Assembly (NCBI RefSeq): GCF_029813835.1
Contig: NZ_JARVKV010000057.1
Span: forward strand, 1-45,795
Origin: Streptomyces sp. DH37
GTDB taxonomy: Bacteria; Actinomycetota; Actinomycetes; Streptomycetales; Streptomycetaceae
Direction of reading: 5' to 3'
DNA length: 45,795 nt
Below, one piece after another: positions 18,765-26,182 of this stretch. The position numbers were made by a program, and so were the translations under genes. The first letter of the stretch is position 1. Every line of letters starts with the position of its first letter. The notes under the pieces were generated by a model. It saw only the letters and a program-made list of their open reading frames with translations, ran no database searches and had not been told where the DNA came from.

Positions 18765-18854
18765 TCATACGGCCGACCCCCTCCCCGCGGAGACCGGTGC
18801 TGCCGCCGTCGGCCCCTTCGGAAAGCTTCCGAAGCCCCTCGCCCTCCCCAGGAG
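18735..18854 (+). promoter_or_regulatory. leuA leader RNA structure (translational attenuator)
   Basis: Four nested or side-by-side pairings are visible. The outer helix is CUCCU (18735-18739, inside the Leu codons) with the leuA Shine-Dalgarno AGGAG (18850-18854). The inner helix is GGCGAGGG (18750-18757) with CCCUCGCC (18836-18843). Enclosed are hairpin GGCCGAC/GUCGGCC (18771-18777/18808-18814) and hairpin CUUCGGAA-AGC-UUCCGAAG (18816-18834). No U-run follows the hairpins, so control of translation rather than transcription termination is inferred. A ribosome stalled on the Leu codons would free the Shine-Dalgarno. Confidence 0.65.
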
Positions 18855-18864
18855 CCCAGCCCAC

Positions 18865-20631
18865 ATGAGCAGTGATTCCTCCCGCGTCGGACGCCCCACG
18901 CCCATCACCGCCTCCACGGTGACCCAGAAGCCGTCCGGCATGCCGATCCACCGCTACCGCGGCTACGACGCCGTCGACCTGCCCGACCGCACCTGGCCCG
19001 AGAAGCGGATCACGAAGGCGCCCCGCTGGCTCTCCACCGACCTGCGCGACGGCAACCAGGCGCTGATCGACCCGATGTCGCCCGCCCGCAAGCGCGAGAT
19101 GTTCGACCTGCTGGTACGCATGGGCTACAAGGAGATCGAGGTCGGCTTCCCCTCCTCCGGCCAGACCGACTTCGACTTCGTGCGCTCCATCATCGAGGAG
19201 GGCGCGATCCCCGAGGACGTGACGATCTCGGTGCTGACCCAGGCCCGCGAGGACCTGATCGAGCGCACCGTGCAGTCCCTGGTCGGCGCCCACCGCGCCA
19301 CCGTCCACCTGTACAACGCCACCGCGCCGGTCTTCCGCCGCGTGGTCTTCCGCGGCTCCAGGGACGACGTCCGGCAGATCGCGGTGGACGGCACCCGGCT
19401 GGTGGTGGAGTACGCCGAGAAGCTGCTGGGCGACGAGACCGTCTTCGGCTACCAGTACAGCCCGGAGATCTTCACCGACACCGAGCTGGACTTCGCCCTG
19501 GAGGTCTGCGAGTCCGTCATGGACGTCTGGCAGCCCGAGGAGGGCCGCGAGATCATCCTGAACCTGCCGGCCACCGTCGAGCGTTCCACGCCCTCCACCC
19601 ACGCCGACCGCTTCGAGTGGATGTCGCGGAACCTGTCGCGGCGGGAGTTCATCTGCCTGTCCACCCACCCGCACAACGACCGCGGCACCGCCGTCGCCGC
19701 CGCCGAGCTGGCCGTCATGGCCGGTGCGGACCGCGTGGAGGGCTGCCTGTTCGGGCAGGGCGAGCGCACCGGCAACGTCGACCTGGTCACCCTGGGCATG
19801 AACCTGTTCAGCCAGGGCATCGACCCGCAGATCGACTTCAGCCAGATCGACGAGATCCGCCGCACCGCCGAGTACTGCAACCAGATGGAGGTCCACCCGC
19901 GCCACCCGTACGCGGGCGACCTGGTCTACACCGCCTTCTCCGGCTCCCACCAGGACGCCATCAAGAAGGGCTTCGAGGCGATGGAGGCCGCCGCGGCCGA
20001 GCGGGGCAGGCCGGTGGACGAGATCGAGTGGGCCGTGCCGTACCTGCCCATCGACCCCAAGGACGTCGGCCGCTCCTACGAGGCGGTCATCCGCGTCAAC
20101 TCCCAGTCCGGCAAGGGCGGCGTCGCCTACGTGCTGAAGAACGAGCACAAGCTGGACCTGCCGCGCCGGATGCAGATCGAGTTCTCGAGGATCATCCAGG
20201 CCAAGACCGACGCCGAGGGCGGCGAGGTCACCCCGCAGCAGATCTGGTCGGTCTTCCGCGACGAGTACCTGCCCAACCCCGAGGACCCCTGGGGCCGCAT
20301 CCAGGTCCGGGAGGGCCAGACGACGACCGACAAGGACGGCGTGGACACCCTCACCGTCGAGGCGGCCGTCGACGGCGTGGAGACCGTGCTGACCGGCAGC
20401 GGCAACGGCCCGATCTCGGCCTTCTTCGCGGCGCTGGACGGCATCGGCATCGACGCCCGGCTGCTGGACTACCAGGAGCACACGATGAGCGAGGGCGCCT
20501 CCGCGCAGGCCGCCTCGTACATCGAGTGCGCCATCGACGGCAAGGTGCTGTGGGGCATCGGCATCGACCCCAACACCACCCGCGCCTCCCTGAAGGCGAT
20601 CGTCTCCGCGGTCAACCGGGCCTTCCGCTGA
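18865..20631 (+). CDS. leuA: 2-isopropylmalate synthase
   Basis: The 588-aa enzyme catalyses the first committed step of leucine synthesis, condensing acetyl-CoA with 2-ketoisovalerate. The TIM-barrel catalytic domain has STDLRDGNQALIDPM (R61-D62 at the active site) and the metal-binding HPHNDRGTAVAAAELAV near 269. The C-terminal LeuA dimer/regulatory domain, which binds leucine in the family, begins near 460. The length fits the long actinobacterial LeuA2 form. ATG 18865 has AGGAG at 18850-18854. Expression is probably governed by the leader peptide and RNA upstream, in addition to feedback inhibition. Confidence 0.97.
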   Translation: MSSDSSRVGRPTPITASTVTQKPSGMPIHRYRGYDAVDLPDRTWPEKRITKAPRWLSTDLRDGNQALIDPMSPARKREMFDLLVRMGYKEIEVGFPSSGQTDFDFVRSIIEEGAIPEDVTISVLTQAREDLIERTVQSLVGAHRATVHLYNATAPVFRRVVFRGSRDDVRQIAVDGTRLVVEYAEKLLGDETVFGYQYSPEIFTDTELDFALEVCESVMDVWQPEEGREIILNLPATVERSTPSTHADRFEWMSRNLSRREFICLSTHPHNDRGTAVAAAELAVMAGADRVEGCLFGQGERTGNVDLVTLGMNLFSQGIDPQIDFSQIDEIRRTAEYCNQMEVHPRHPYAGDLVYTAFSGSHQDAIKKGFEAMEAAAAERGRPVDEIEWAVPYLPIDPKDVGRSYEAVIRVNSQSGKGGVAYVLKNEHKLDLPRRMQIEFSRIIQAKTDAEGGEVTPQQIWSVFRDEYLPNPEDPWGRIQVREGQTTTDKDGVDTLTVEAAVDGVETVLTGSGNGPISAFFAALDGIGIDARLLDYQEHTMSEGASAQAASYIECAIDGKVLWGIGIDPNTTRASLKAIVSAVNRAFR

Positions 20632-20684
20632 CGCTGACGGCCATGTGAGCGGAAGGCGCCCCCGCCGCCGCTCCCGCCGCCCCC

Positions 20685-20770
20685 GTACGCGCCGCCCCCG
20701 CCGGACCACCGTCCGGCGGGGGCGGAGCCGTTCCCGGCCGTGTACGCGTCCGTACGCGTTCCTGTACGCG
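20685..20770. repeat. Four GTACGCG repeats before the HTH regulator
   Basis: GTACGCG occurs at 20685, 20742, 20752 and 20764. The last three are spaced 10 and 12 bp, about one helical turn. They lie 70-100 bp upstream of the regulator gene and could be binding sites for it. Confidence 0.5.
20692..20725 (+). terminator. leuA terminator
   Basis: A perfect 15-bp stem (20692-20706 with 20711-20725) has a CACC tetraloop, 60 nt after the leuA stop. Confidence 0.85.
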
Positions 20771-20840
20771 GTGCGCGCCGTAACGGCACAGGAGGCGGCC
20801 GGGTTAGCCGGTGGAGAGCCTGCGAACGGGGTGGAGCCAC

Positions 20841-21656
20841 ATGAGTGAGCAGATCGACTACGGGGCGACGACGCTCAGGTACTTCGGCGGCCAGATGAAG
20901 CTGTTCCGCAACCGGGCGGGCCTGTCCCGCGCGGAACTCGGTGACCGGACCGGGTACTCGGAGGCGACGGTCGCCTCCATCGAGCAGGGGCGGCGGATGC
21001 CGCAACAGGAGTTCGTGGAGAAGACCGACCGGATCCTGGGCGCGGACGGGCTGCTGCGGGCCGGCCTGCCGTACCTGCTCCAGTCCCGGTACCCGACGTG
21101 GTTCCGGGACTTCGCCCTGCTGGAAGCGGACGCGGTGAGCCTGTATTCGTACGAGAACCACGCAGTGCCAGGGCTGTTGCAGACGGAGGAGCACGTACGC
21201 GCGGTGATCTCGGCCCGATGCCCGCCTTTGAACAGGGAGGAGATCGAGAACCGCATCGCCGCCCGAGTCGACCGGCAGAAACTCCTGGAACGCGAACCGT
21301 GCTGCGTCCTGGGCTTCGTGGTCGAGGAGGTCGTGCTGCGACGCCCCATCGGGGGGAGGGAGGTGCACAGAGGACAGCTTCGGCGACTGCTGGAGTGCGC
21401 GGAGATGCGCAACGTCTCGGTACAGATCATGCCGACCCGGCGTGAGACGCACATGGGCCTGGACGGCCCCTTCGCCCTGCTGGAAACTCCGGACGGCCGC
21501 AACGTGGCCTACTCCGAGGGACAGAGCGGGAGCTTCCTCGTCTCTGACCGGAAACGAGTGAGTGTGCTCGCACAGCGGTATGGAATCATCCGGGCGCAGG
21601 CTTTGCCTCCGGAAGAATCCGCACACCTCATCGAGCAGGCGGCAGGAGAGACATGA
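20841..21656 (+). CDS. HTH (XRE-like) regulator with DUF5753 domain
   Basis: The 271-aa protein has an N-terminal helix-turn-helix (about 15-70; RAGLSRAELGDRTGYSEATVASIEQGRRMP) and a C-terminal DUF5753 domain (about 85-265; YENHAVPGLLQTEEHVRAV, EVVLRRPIGG, VQIMPTRRETHMGLDGPFALLE). This is the WhiJ/AbaA-type family found in many copies in Streptomyces, where members affect development and secondary metabolism. ATG 20841 has GTGGAG at 20831-20836. An upstream ATG at 20811 lacks a ribosome-binding site. It overlaps the downstream DUF397 gene by 4 bp (ATGA), the usual partner arrangement. The target and ligand are unknown. Confidence 0.92.
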   Translation: MSEQIDYGATTLRYFGGQMKLFRNRAGLSRAELGDRTGYSEATVASIEQGRRMPQQEFVEKTDRILGADGLLRAGLPYLLQSRYPTWFRDFALLEADAVSLYSYENHAVPGLLQTEEHVRAVISARCPPLNREEIENRIAARVDRQKLLEREPCCVLGFVVEEVVLRRPIGGREVHRGQLRRLLECAEMRNVSVQIMPTRRETHMGLDGPFALLETPDGRNVAYSEGQSGSFLVSDRKRVSVLAQRYGIIRAQALPPEESAHLIEQAAGET

Positions 21657-21871
21657 GCATCGAGCAGACTCCGTGCGCTACCGCAGAGCCGGGATGGTTC
21701 AAGAGCAGCTACAGCGGCAACGAGGGCGGCAACTGCGTCGAGGTCGCCACCGGCCCCGGCGCCGTCCACGTACGCGACTCCAAGGACAGGGAGGGCGGGA
21801 CGCTCGCCTTCGCCCCGGCGGCGTGGAACGCGTTCACCGGCCTCGCCGCGGAGGCGGCCGTCACGGAGTGA
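21653..21871 (+). CDS. DUF397 domain small protein
   Basis: The 72-aa DUF397 protein is the standard partner of HTH/DUF5753 regulators. Typical motifs are WFKSSYSGNEGGNCVEVA, VHVRDSKD and FAPAAWNAF. Such proteins are thought to modulate the cognate regulator, and some pairs have been discussed as toxin-antitoxin-like modules. It is translationally coupled to the regulator by ATGA overlap. Its 3' end overlaps the convergent hydrolase gene by 11 bp, and I see no terminator between them. Confidence 0.92.
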   Translation: MSIEQTPCATAEPGWFKSSYSGNEGGNCVEVATGPGAVHVRDSKDREGGTLAFAPAAWNAFTGLAAEAAVTE

Positions 21872-22805
21872 GACCGGCCGGGCCGCCGCCCGTACGGAGA
21901 GCCCGCCGCAGCCGCTCCAGCAGGGTGCGCAGGATCTCCCCGGCGTGCGTCCACAGCACCGCGCCCCCGATGCCGGGGACGACGTGGCGCACGGCGCCGG
22001 GGACGCGGTCGGCCAGGCCCGCGCCGCGGTCGGGGGAGTGGCCGGTGTCCTCCTCGCCGTACCAGAGGTCCACCGGCACCGCGACGCGCGAGGGATCGAG
22101 CCCGTGGGCGCGCCAGCGGCCCATGGCCAGGGCGGTGTCGCGGGCGTACCCGCCCGCTCCCCGCGCGAAGCCCTCCTCCAGGGCGCGCCGGTAGGCGGCG
22201 GCGAAGGCGGGCTGCCGGTAGACCGCCAGATCGCACTCCGGGCTGCCCGCCATGACCATGTCCCACATTGCCCGCGGGGTGAAGGAGGCGAAGATCCTCT
22301 CGGCGGCGGCCGGATCGGCGACGGCGGTGCGGACCAGCCGCCGCAGTTCCTCCGGGAGCACGCCGTCGAACCGCGGCTCGGCGACCTCGTCCGCCCCGGA
22401 GACCACCGCGAGCGCCGCCACCACGCCCCGCTCGGCGCAGGCGAGGGCGAACGGAGCGCCCTGGGAGTTGCCCACCATGGCGGGCCGTCCCAGGCCCCGC
22501 CCGGCGGCGAACGCGCGGACGTCCTCGGCGAAGTCGGCGAAGGTGCGCCCGGGGAGCGGGCCGGAGGCGCCGAGGCCGGGCCGGTCGAGCGAGATCAGCC
22601 GCACCCCCAGCTCCCCGACCTCCCCGGCGCCGAACCCCAGCCGCCGGCTGGTGCCCGCGCCCGGGCAGAACAGCACGGGGACGCCGTCCTCGGGCCCCCA
22701 CTCCGCCCAGCCCAGCGGTCTCCCGTCGGGAAGCCGCTCCTCCCCCGCGCGCTCCGGGTCGGCGACACCTGTGACGTCTGCTCCTACGGGCTCCACGGGC
22801 GCCAT
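21861..22805 (-). CDS. Alpha/beta hydrolase, catalytic His position altered
   Basis: The roughly 314-aa alpha/beta-hydrolase has the oxyanion strand VLFCPGAGTSRRLGF, the nucleophile elbow GNSQGAPF and an acid-strand region LWYGEEDTGHSP. Where relatives usually have PGxGH near the C-terminus, this protein reads PGIGGAVLWTH. The usual catalytic His is thus Gly, with another His 6 residues later. It may be inactive or use the alternative His. The start is uncertain: ATG 22805 begins MAPVEPVG, and GTG 22796 is also possible. Upstream in-frame sequence is repeat-rich and does not look like hydrolase. It converges on the DUF397 gene with overlapping ends. Confidence 0.78.
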   Translation of the reverse strand: MAPVEPVGADVTGVADPERAGEERLPDGRPLGWAEWGPEDGVPVLFCPGAGTSRRLGFGAGEVGELGVRLISLDRPGLGASGPLPGRTFADFAEDVRAFAAGRGLGRPAMVGNSQGAPFALACAERGVVAALAVVSGADEVAEPRFDGVLPEELRRLVRTAVADPAAAERIFASFTPRAMWDMVMAGSPECDLAVYRQPAFAAAYRRALEEGFARGAGGYARDTALAMGRWRAHGLDPSRVAVPVDLWYGEEDTGHSPDRGAGLADRVPGAVRHVVPGIGGAVLWTHAGEILRTLLERLRRALRTGGGPAGLTP

Positions 22806-22850
22806 CCTGCTGGTCCGGGCCGCCCGCCCGCGACCCCTTTCCCCGGCCGC

Positions 22851-22915
22851 CGGGCATCCCGTCGGGCATCCCGTCGGGCACCCCGTCGTGTAGCCGTCGG
22901 CATCCCGTCGGCACT
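22851..22915. repeat. 12-nt tandem microrepeat upstream of the hydrolase
   Basis: GGGCATCCCGTC is repeated about three times (one copy with CACC), followed by degenerate copies GTGTAGCCGTC and GGCATCCCGTC. It lies in the roughly 300-bp divergent intergenic region 22806-23112. Confidence 0.65.
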
Positions 22916-23037
22916 GTGCTTTCGCAGCGGTTTCCGCCCGGCCGACGGGCGCTCCGGGACCCCGCTGACCTGCGCGTACACCGCTCCACCCGGCCCGCAA
23001 GGGCCGTACGGGGAAGCCATGAGTGCCTTCCGGGGTA

Positions 23038-23067
23038 CTGACGGCACCTCATGAATGTGGTTAACAT
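23038..23067 (+). promoter_or_regulatory. Putative promoter of the TerB-like gene
   Basis: CTGACG (23038-23043) and TAACAT (23062-23067) are separated by 18 nt in a locally AT-richer patch, 45 nt before the start. Confidence 0.45.
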
Positions 23068-23112
23068 CACGCCCACGCGGCAATGGCGCTGGAGCGTGAC
23101 GGAGGTACGGCA

Positions 23113-23775
23113 GTGGTGCACTCCCGGAGCCGGGACGGCCGGAGACTGCGGGTGGCGGGTGTCCGTACGGCATGGCACACGGTCGACGACGGCGAGTTCT
23201 TCTGTCCCTCCTGCGGCGGCGACCGCAACTACAGGCGCCGCACCGGGCGCCGCCGCCTGGTCGTGCTCGGCGTCCCCGTGCTGCCGCGCGGCGAGGCCGG
23301 TCCCGTGCTGGAGTGCGCCGCCTGCGGCGGGCACTTCGGCACCGACGCCCTCGACCACCCCACCACCACCCGGCTGGGCGCCATGCTCCGCGACGCCGTG
23401 CACACCGTCGCGCTGGCCGTGCTCGCGGTGGGCGGTTCGGAGTCCCGGGCGGCCCGTGAGGCGGCCGTGGAGGGCATCCGGGCCGCCGGCTTCACCGGAT
23501 GCTCCGAGGAGCAGCTGATCACCCTGCTGGCGGCGGTCGGCTCCGACAGCGTCACGATGGAGATCGAGCTGCACGAGGCCCTGGCACCGCTCGCCCCGCA
23601 CCTCGCCGGTCCCGGCCGCGAGGGCCTGCTGCTCCAGGGCGCCCGCATCGCCCTCGCCGACGGCCCGTACACCCCCGGCGAGCGCAGGACGCTGACCTCT
23701 GTCGGGCGGACCCTGCAGCTGTGCGGCGAGGACACCGAGCGCCTGCTGGACGCCGCCCGCACCACCCCCTCCTGA
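23113..23775 (+). CDS. Zinc-ribbon / TerB-like (TerB family) protein
   Basis: The roughly 220-aa protein combines an N-terminal zinc ribbon (FFCPSCGGDRNY and LECAACGGHFG, two CxxC pairs) with an all-alpha TerB-like domain. That domain contains ALADGPYTPGERRTLTSVGRTLQL, the acidic motif of tellurite-resistance TerB. TerB proteins are linked to stress and metal responses, but the specific role here is unknown. GTG 23113 was chosen because GGAGG (23101-23105) lies 7 nt upstream. The in-frame ATG at 23083 lacks a good site and GTG 23116 is an alternative. It precedes recO and is separated from it by C-rich repeats. Confidence 0.82.
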   Translation: MVHSRSRDGRRLRVAGVRTAWHTVDDGEFFCPSCGGDRNYRRRTGRRRLVVLGVPVLPRGEAGPVLECAACGGHFGTDALDHPTTTRLGAMLRDAVHTVALAVLAVGGSESRAAREAAVEGIRAAGFTGCSEEQLITLLAAVGSDSVTMEIELHEALAPLAPHLAGPGREGLLLQGARIALADGPYTPGERRTLTSVGRTLQLCGEDTERLLDAARTTPS

Positions 23776-23779
23776 GACC

Positions 23780-23840
23780 CCCTCCCGACCGACCTTCCCG
23801 ACCTCCCCGGACCTCTCCCGACCGCTTCCCGACCCGTCTC
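23780..23840. repeat. CCCGACC-type short repeats between TerB-like gene and recO
   Basis: Five near copies of (T)CCCGACC, with variable T/C spacers, fill this pyrimidine-rich interval on the plus strand. Confidence 0.5.
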
Positions 23841-23860
23841 CCCGCCGGGGTCCGGTGGGG

Positions 23861-23866
23861 GACAAT
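23861..23866 (+). promoter_or_regulatory. Putative -10 (GACAAT) for leaderless recO
   Basis: GACAAT within GGGGGACAATGG ends 6 nt before ATG 23873. The same 12-mer recurs upstream of dusB. Confidence 0.5.
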
Positions 23867-23872
23867 GGGGGA

Positions 23873-24622
23873 ATGAGTCTGTTCCGCGACGACGGCGTGG
23901 TCCTGCGCACCCAGAAGCTGGGCGAGGCCGACCGCATCATCACGCTGCTCACGCGCGGACACGGGCGGGTGCGGGCGGTGGCCCGGGGGGTGCGGCGCAC
24001 CAAGTCGAAGTTCGGGGCGCGGCTGGAGCCGTTCTCCCACGTCGACATCCAGTTCTTCGCGCGCGGCAGCGACCTGGTCGGCCGCGGCCTGCCGCTGTGC
24101 ACCCAGACCGAGACCATCGCGCCGTACGGCCGGAACATCGTGACCGACTACGCCCGCTACACCGCCGGGACGGCCATGCTGGAGACGGCCGAGCGGTTCA
24201 CCGACCACGAGGGCGAGCCGAACGTCCAGCAGTACCTGCTGCTGATCGGCGGCCTGCGCACCCTCGCCGCGGGCGAGCACAGTCCGGCCCTGGTGCTGGA
24301 CGCCTTCCTGCTGCGCTCCCTGGCCGTCGGCGGCTACGCGCCCAGCTTCGACGACTGCGCCCAGTGCGGGCTGCCGGGCCCCAACCGGTTCTTCTCCGTC
24401 GCCGCCGGCGGCGTGGTGTGCGCCGACTGCCGCAGGCCGGGCAGCGTCGTGCCCTCCCCCGAGGCGCTGCGGCTGCTGGGCGCGCTGCTGACGGGCGACT
24501 GGGCGACCGCCGACGCCGCCGAGGCCCGGCACGTGCGCGAGGGCGGCGGCCTGGTCTCGGCGTACCTGCACTGGCACCTGGAGCGCGGCCTGCGCTCGCT
24601 GCGCTACGTCGAGAAGACCTGA
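23873..24622 (+). CDS. recO: DNA repair protein RecO
   Basis: The 249-aa RecO anneals ssDNA and loads RecA with RecR in the RecF pathway. The N-terminal OB fold (1-80; DDGVVLRTQKLGEADRIITLLTRGHGRVRAVARGVRR) is followed by a helical domain. A zinc finger has CAQCG near 162 and CADC near 183. ATG 23873 gives the normal family N-terminus (MSLFRDDGVVLRT). The ATG six codons upstream overlaps the -10-like GACAAT. The purine run directly before the ATG is too close to serve as a Shine-Dalgarno, so initiation is probably leaderless. Confidence 0.96.
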   Translation: MSLFRDDGVVLRTQKLGEADRIITLLTRGHGRVRAVARGVRRTKSKFGARLEPFSHVDIQFFARGSDLVGRGLPLCTQTETIAPYGRNIVTDYARYTAGTAMLETAERFTDHEGEPNVQQYLLLIGGLRTLAAGEHSPALVLDAFLLRSLAVGGYAPSFDDCAQCGLPGPNRFFSVAAGGVVCADCRRPGSVVPSPEALRLLGALLTGDWATADAAEARHVREGGGLVSAYLHWHLERGLRSLRYVEKT

Positions 24623-24713
24623 GGAGAGCCGACCGGCTACGCTCCCCGTAACCCTGCCCCGTCCTTACCCAGGCGCGGCCTTCCCCGGCCCCGCCCGACT
24701 GGAGATGAACCGC

Positions 24714-25559
24714 ATGGCACGGCGCGGAATGCTGTCCCGGCAGCGTCGCGAGTACCTCACCCCCGAACCGCACCCCTCCGGCGCGCGCCCGCCGCGGATC
24801 CCCGCCGACCTGGTGCCGAACCACGTGGCGATCGTCATGGACGGCAACGGCCGCTGGGCCAAGCAGCGCGGGCTGCCGCGCACCGAGGGGCACAAGGTCG
24901 GCGAGGGCGTCGTCATGGACGTGCTCAAGGGCTGCCTGGAGATGGGCGTCAAGAACCTCTCCCTGTACGCCTTCTCCACCGAGAACTGGAAGCGCTCCCC
25001 CGAGGAGGTGCGCTTCCTGATGAACTTCAACCGCGACGTCATCCGCCGCCGGCGCGACGAGATGGACGCGCTCGGCATCCGCATCCGCTGGGTCGGCCGG
25101 ATGCCCAAGCTGTGGAAGTCGGTCGTCCAGGAGCTCCAGGTGGCGCAGGAGCAGACCGTCGGCAACGACGCCATGACGCTGTACTTCTGCGTCAACTACG
25201 GCGGCCGGGCCGAGATCGCCGACGCGGCGGCGGCCATCGCGGCGGACGTGCGGGCCGGGCGGCTGGACCCGTCGAAGGTGAACGAGAAGACCGTCGCGAG
25301 GTACCTGTACTACCCGGACATGCCGGACGTGGACCTCTTCGTGCGGCCCTCGGGCGAGCAGCGCACGTCCAACTACCTGATCTGGCAGAGCGCCTACGCC
25401 GAGATGGTCTTCCAGGACGTGCTGTGGCCGGACTTCGACCGCCGCAACCTGTGGGACGCCTGCCTGGAGTACGCCCGCCGCGACCGCCGCTTCGGCGGGG
25501 CGGAGCCCGTCGCGCCCGGGGCCGCGCCCCGGGAGGAGACCGTGCCGCCGCAGGCCTGA
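24714..25559 (+). CDS. uppS: Isoprenyl transferase (undecaprenyl diphosphate synthase)
   Basis: The 281-aa cis-prenyltransferase adds isopentenyl units to farnesyl- or geranyl-diphosphate to make the C55-type lipid carrier for peptidoglycan. The substrate-binding motif HVAIVMDGNGRWAKQRG (Asp in MDGNG binds diphosphate-Mg) is followed by the family motifs LSLYAFSTENWKR and the C-terminal RPSGEQRTSNYLIWQSAYAEMVF. ATG 24714 has GGAG 9 nt upstream. ATG 24705 directly abuts that site and is less likely. Streptomyces often carries two such enzymes, and the chain length made here cannot be read from sequence. Confidence 0.95.
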   Translation: MARRGMLSRQRREYLTPEPHPSGARPPRIPADLVPNHVAIVMDGNGRWAKQRGLPRTEGHKVGEGVVMDVLKGCLEMGVKNLSLYAFSTENWKRSPEEVRFLMNFNRDVIRRRRDEMDALGIRIRWVGRMPKLWKSVVQELQVAQEQTVGNDAMTLYFCVNYGGRAEIADAAAAIAADVRAGRLDPSKVNEKTVARYLYYPDMPDVDLFVRPSGEQRTSNYLIWQSAYAEMVFQDVLWPDFDRRNLWDACLEYARRDRRFGGAEPVAPGAAPREETVPPQA

Positions 25560-25564
25560 GCACG

Positions 25565-25608
25565 CGCACGTGCCCGGTCGGAGCCGCGGCTCCGACCGGG
25601 CACGTGCG
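25565..25608. terminator. 44-bp perfect palindrome between uppS and zur
   Basis: Arms 25565-25586 and 25587-25608 are perfectly complementary over 22 bp, centred on GGAGCCGCGGCTCC. The position between converging genes fits a bidirectional terminator. Confidence 0.92.
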
Positions 25609-25635
25609 GCGGCCGGCGCGTACGGGCGCCGGCCG

Positions 25636-26064
25636 TCAGGCCTTGGCGCGGCCCGCGGCGGCGCACTCGCCGCAGGTGCCGAAGATCTCGATGGTGTGGG
25701 CCACGTCCACGAAGCCGTTCTCCGCGGCGATGGAGTCGGCCCACTTCTCCACCGCGGGACCCTCCACCTCCACGGCCTTGCCGCAGCTCCGGCAGACCAG
25801 GTGATGGTGGTGGTCGTCACTGCTGCACCGGCGGTAGACGGCCTCGCCCTCGTCGGTGCGCAGCACGTCCACCTCGCCCGCGTCGGCGAGCGACTGGAGG
25901 GTGCGGTAGACGGTGGTCAGGCCGACGGAGTCGCCGCGGTGCTTGAGCATGTCGTGCAGCTCCTGGGCGCTGCGGAACTCGTCGACCTCGCTGAGAGCCG
26001 CCGCCACAGCGGCGCGCTGCCGGGTCGACCGGCCGCGTACGGGGGGACCTGCGGTCGCCACCAT
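25636..26064 (-). CDS. zur: Zinc uptake regulator Zur (Fur family)
   Basis: The 142-aa Fur-family repressor has its winged helix at 1-80 (SVGLTTVYRTLQSLADAGEVD recognition helix) and a dimerization domain with metal ligands. These are C80, the run HHHH at 85-88, C91/C94, H123 and C131/C134, where the CxxC pairs form the structural zinc site. The location behind znuA-znuC-znuB, and the Zur-type rather than Fur- or Nur-type context, support zinc regulation. GGAGG precedes ATG 26064. Zinc-bound Zur should repress znuACB through the box at 29001-29015. Confidence 0.93.
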   Translation of the reverse strand: MVATAGPPVRGRSTRQRAAVAAALSEVDEFRSAQELHDMLKHRGDSVGLTTVYRTLQSLADAGEVDVLRTDEGEAVYRRCSSDDHHHHLVCRSCGKAVEVEGPAVEKWADSIAAENGFVDVAHTIEIFGTCGECAAAGRAKA

Positions 26065-26182
26065 TGCCTCCTAGAGTCGGCGCTACCTCGCGTAGCTGAT
26101 CGGCCATTGTGCCAGGCGCGGCGGGCGCTGCCGGGGTGTACCCCCGACCGGCGGTGTCACCGGCCCCGCCGACGGCCGCCGG

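Noticed and set aside
18771..18834. Intrinsic transcription terminator as the leuA attenuator
   Set aside because: The hairpins have no U-run, while base pairing to the Shine-Dalgarno offers a better explanation. Termination is not excluded.
25817..26107. 96-aa ORF overlapping the zur start
   Set aside because: It is a frame shadow of zur, Arg/Gly-rich, without its own start signals.
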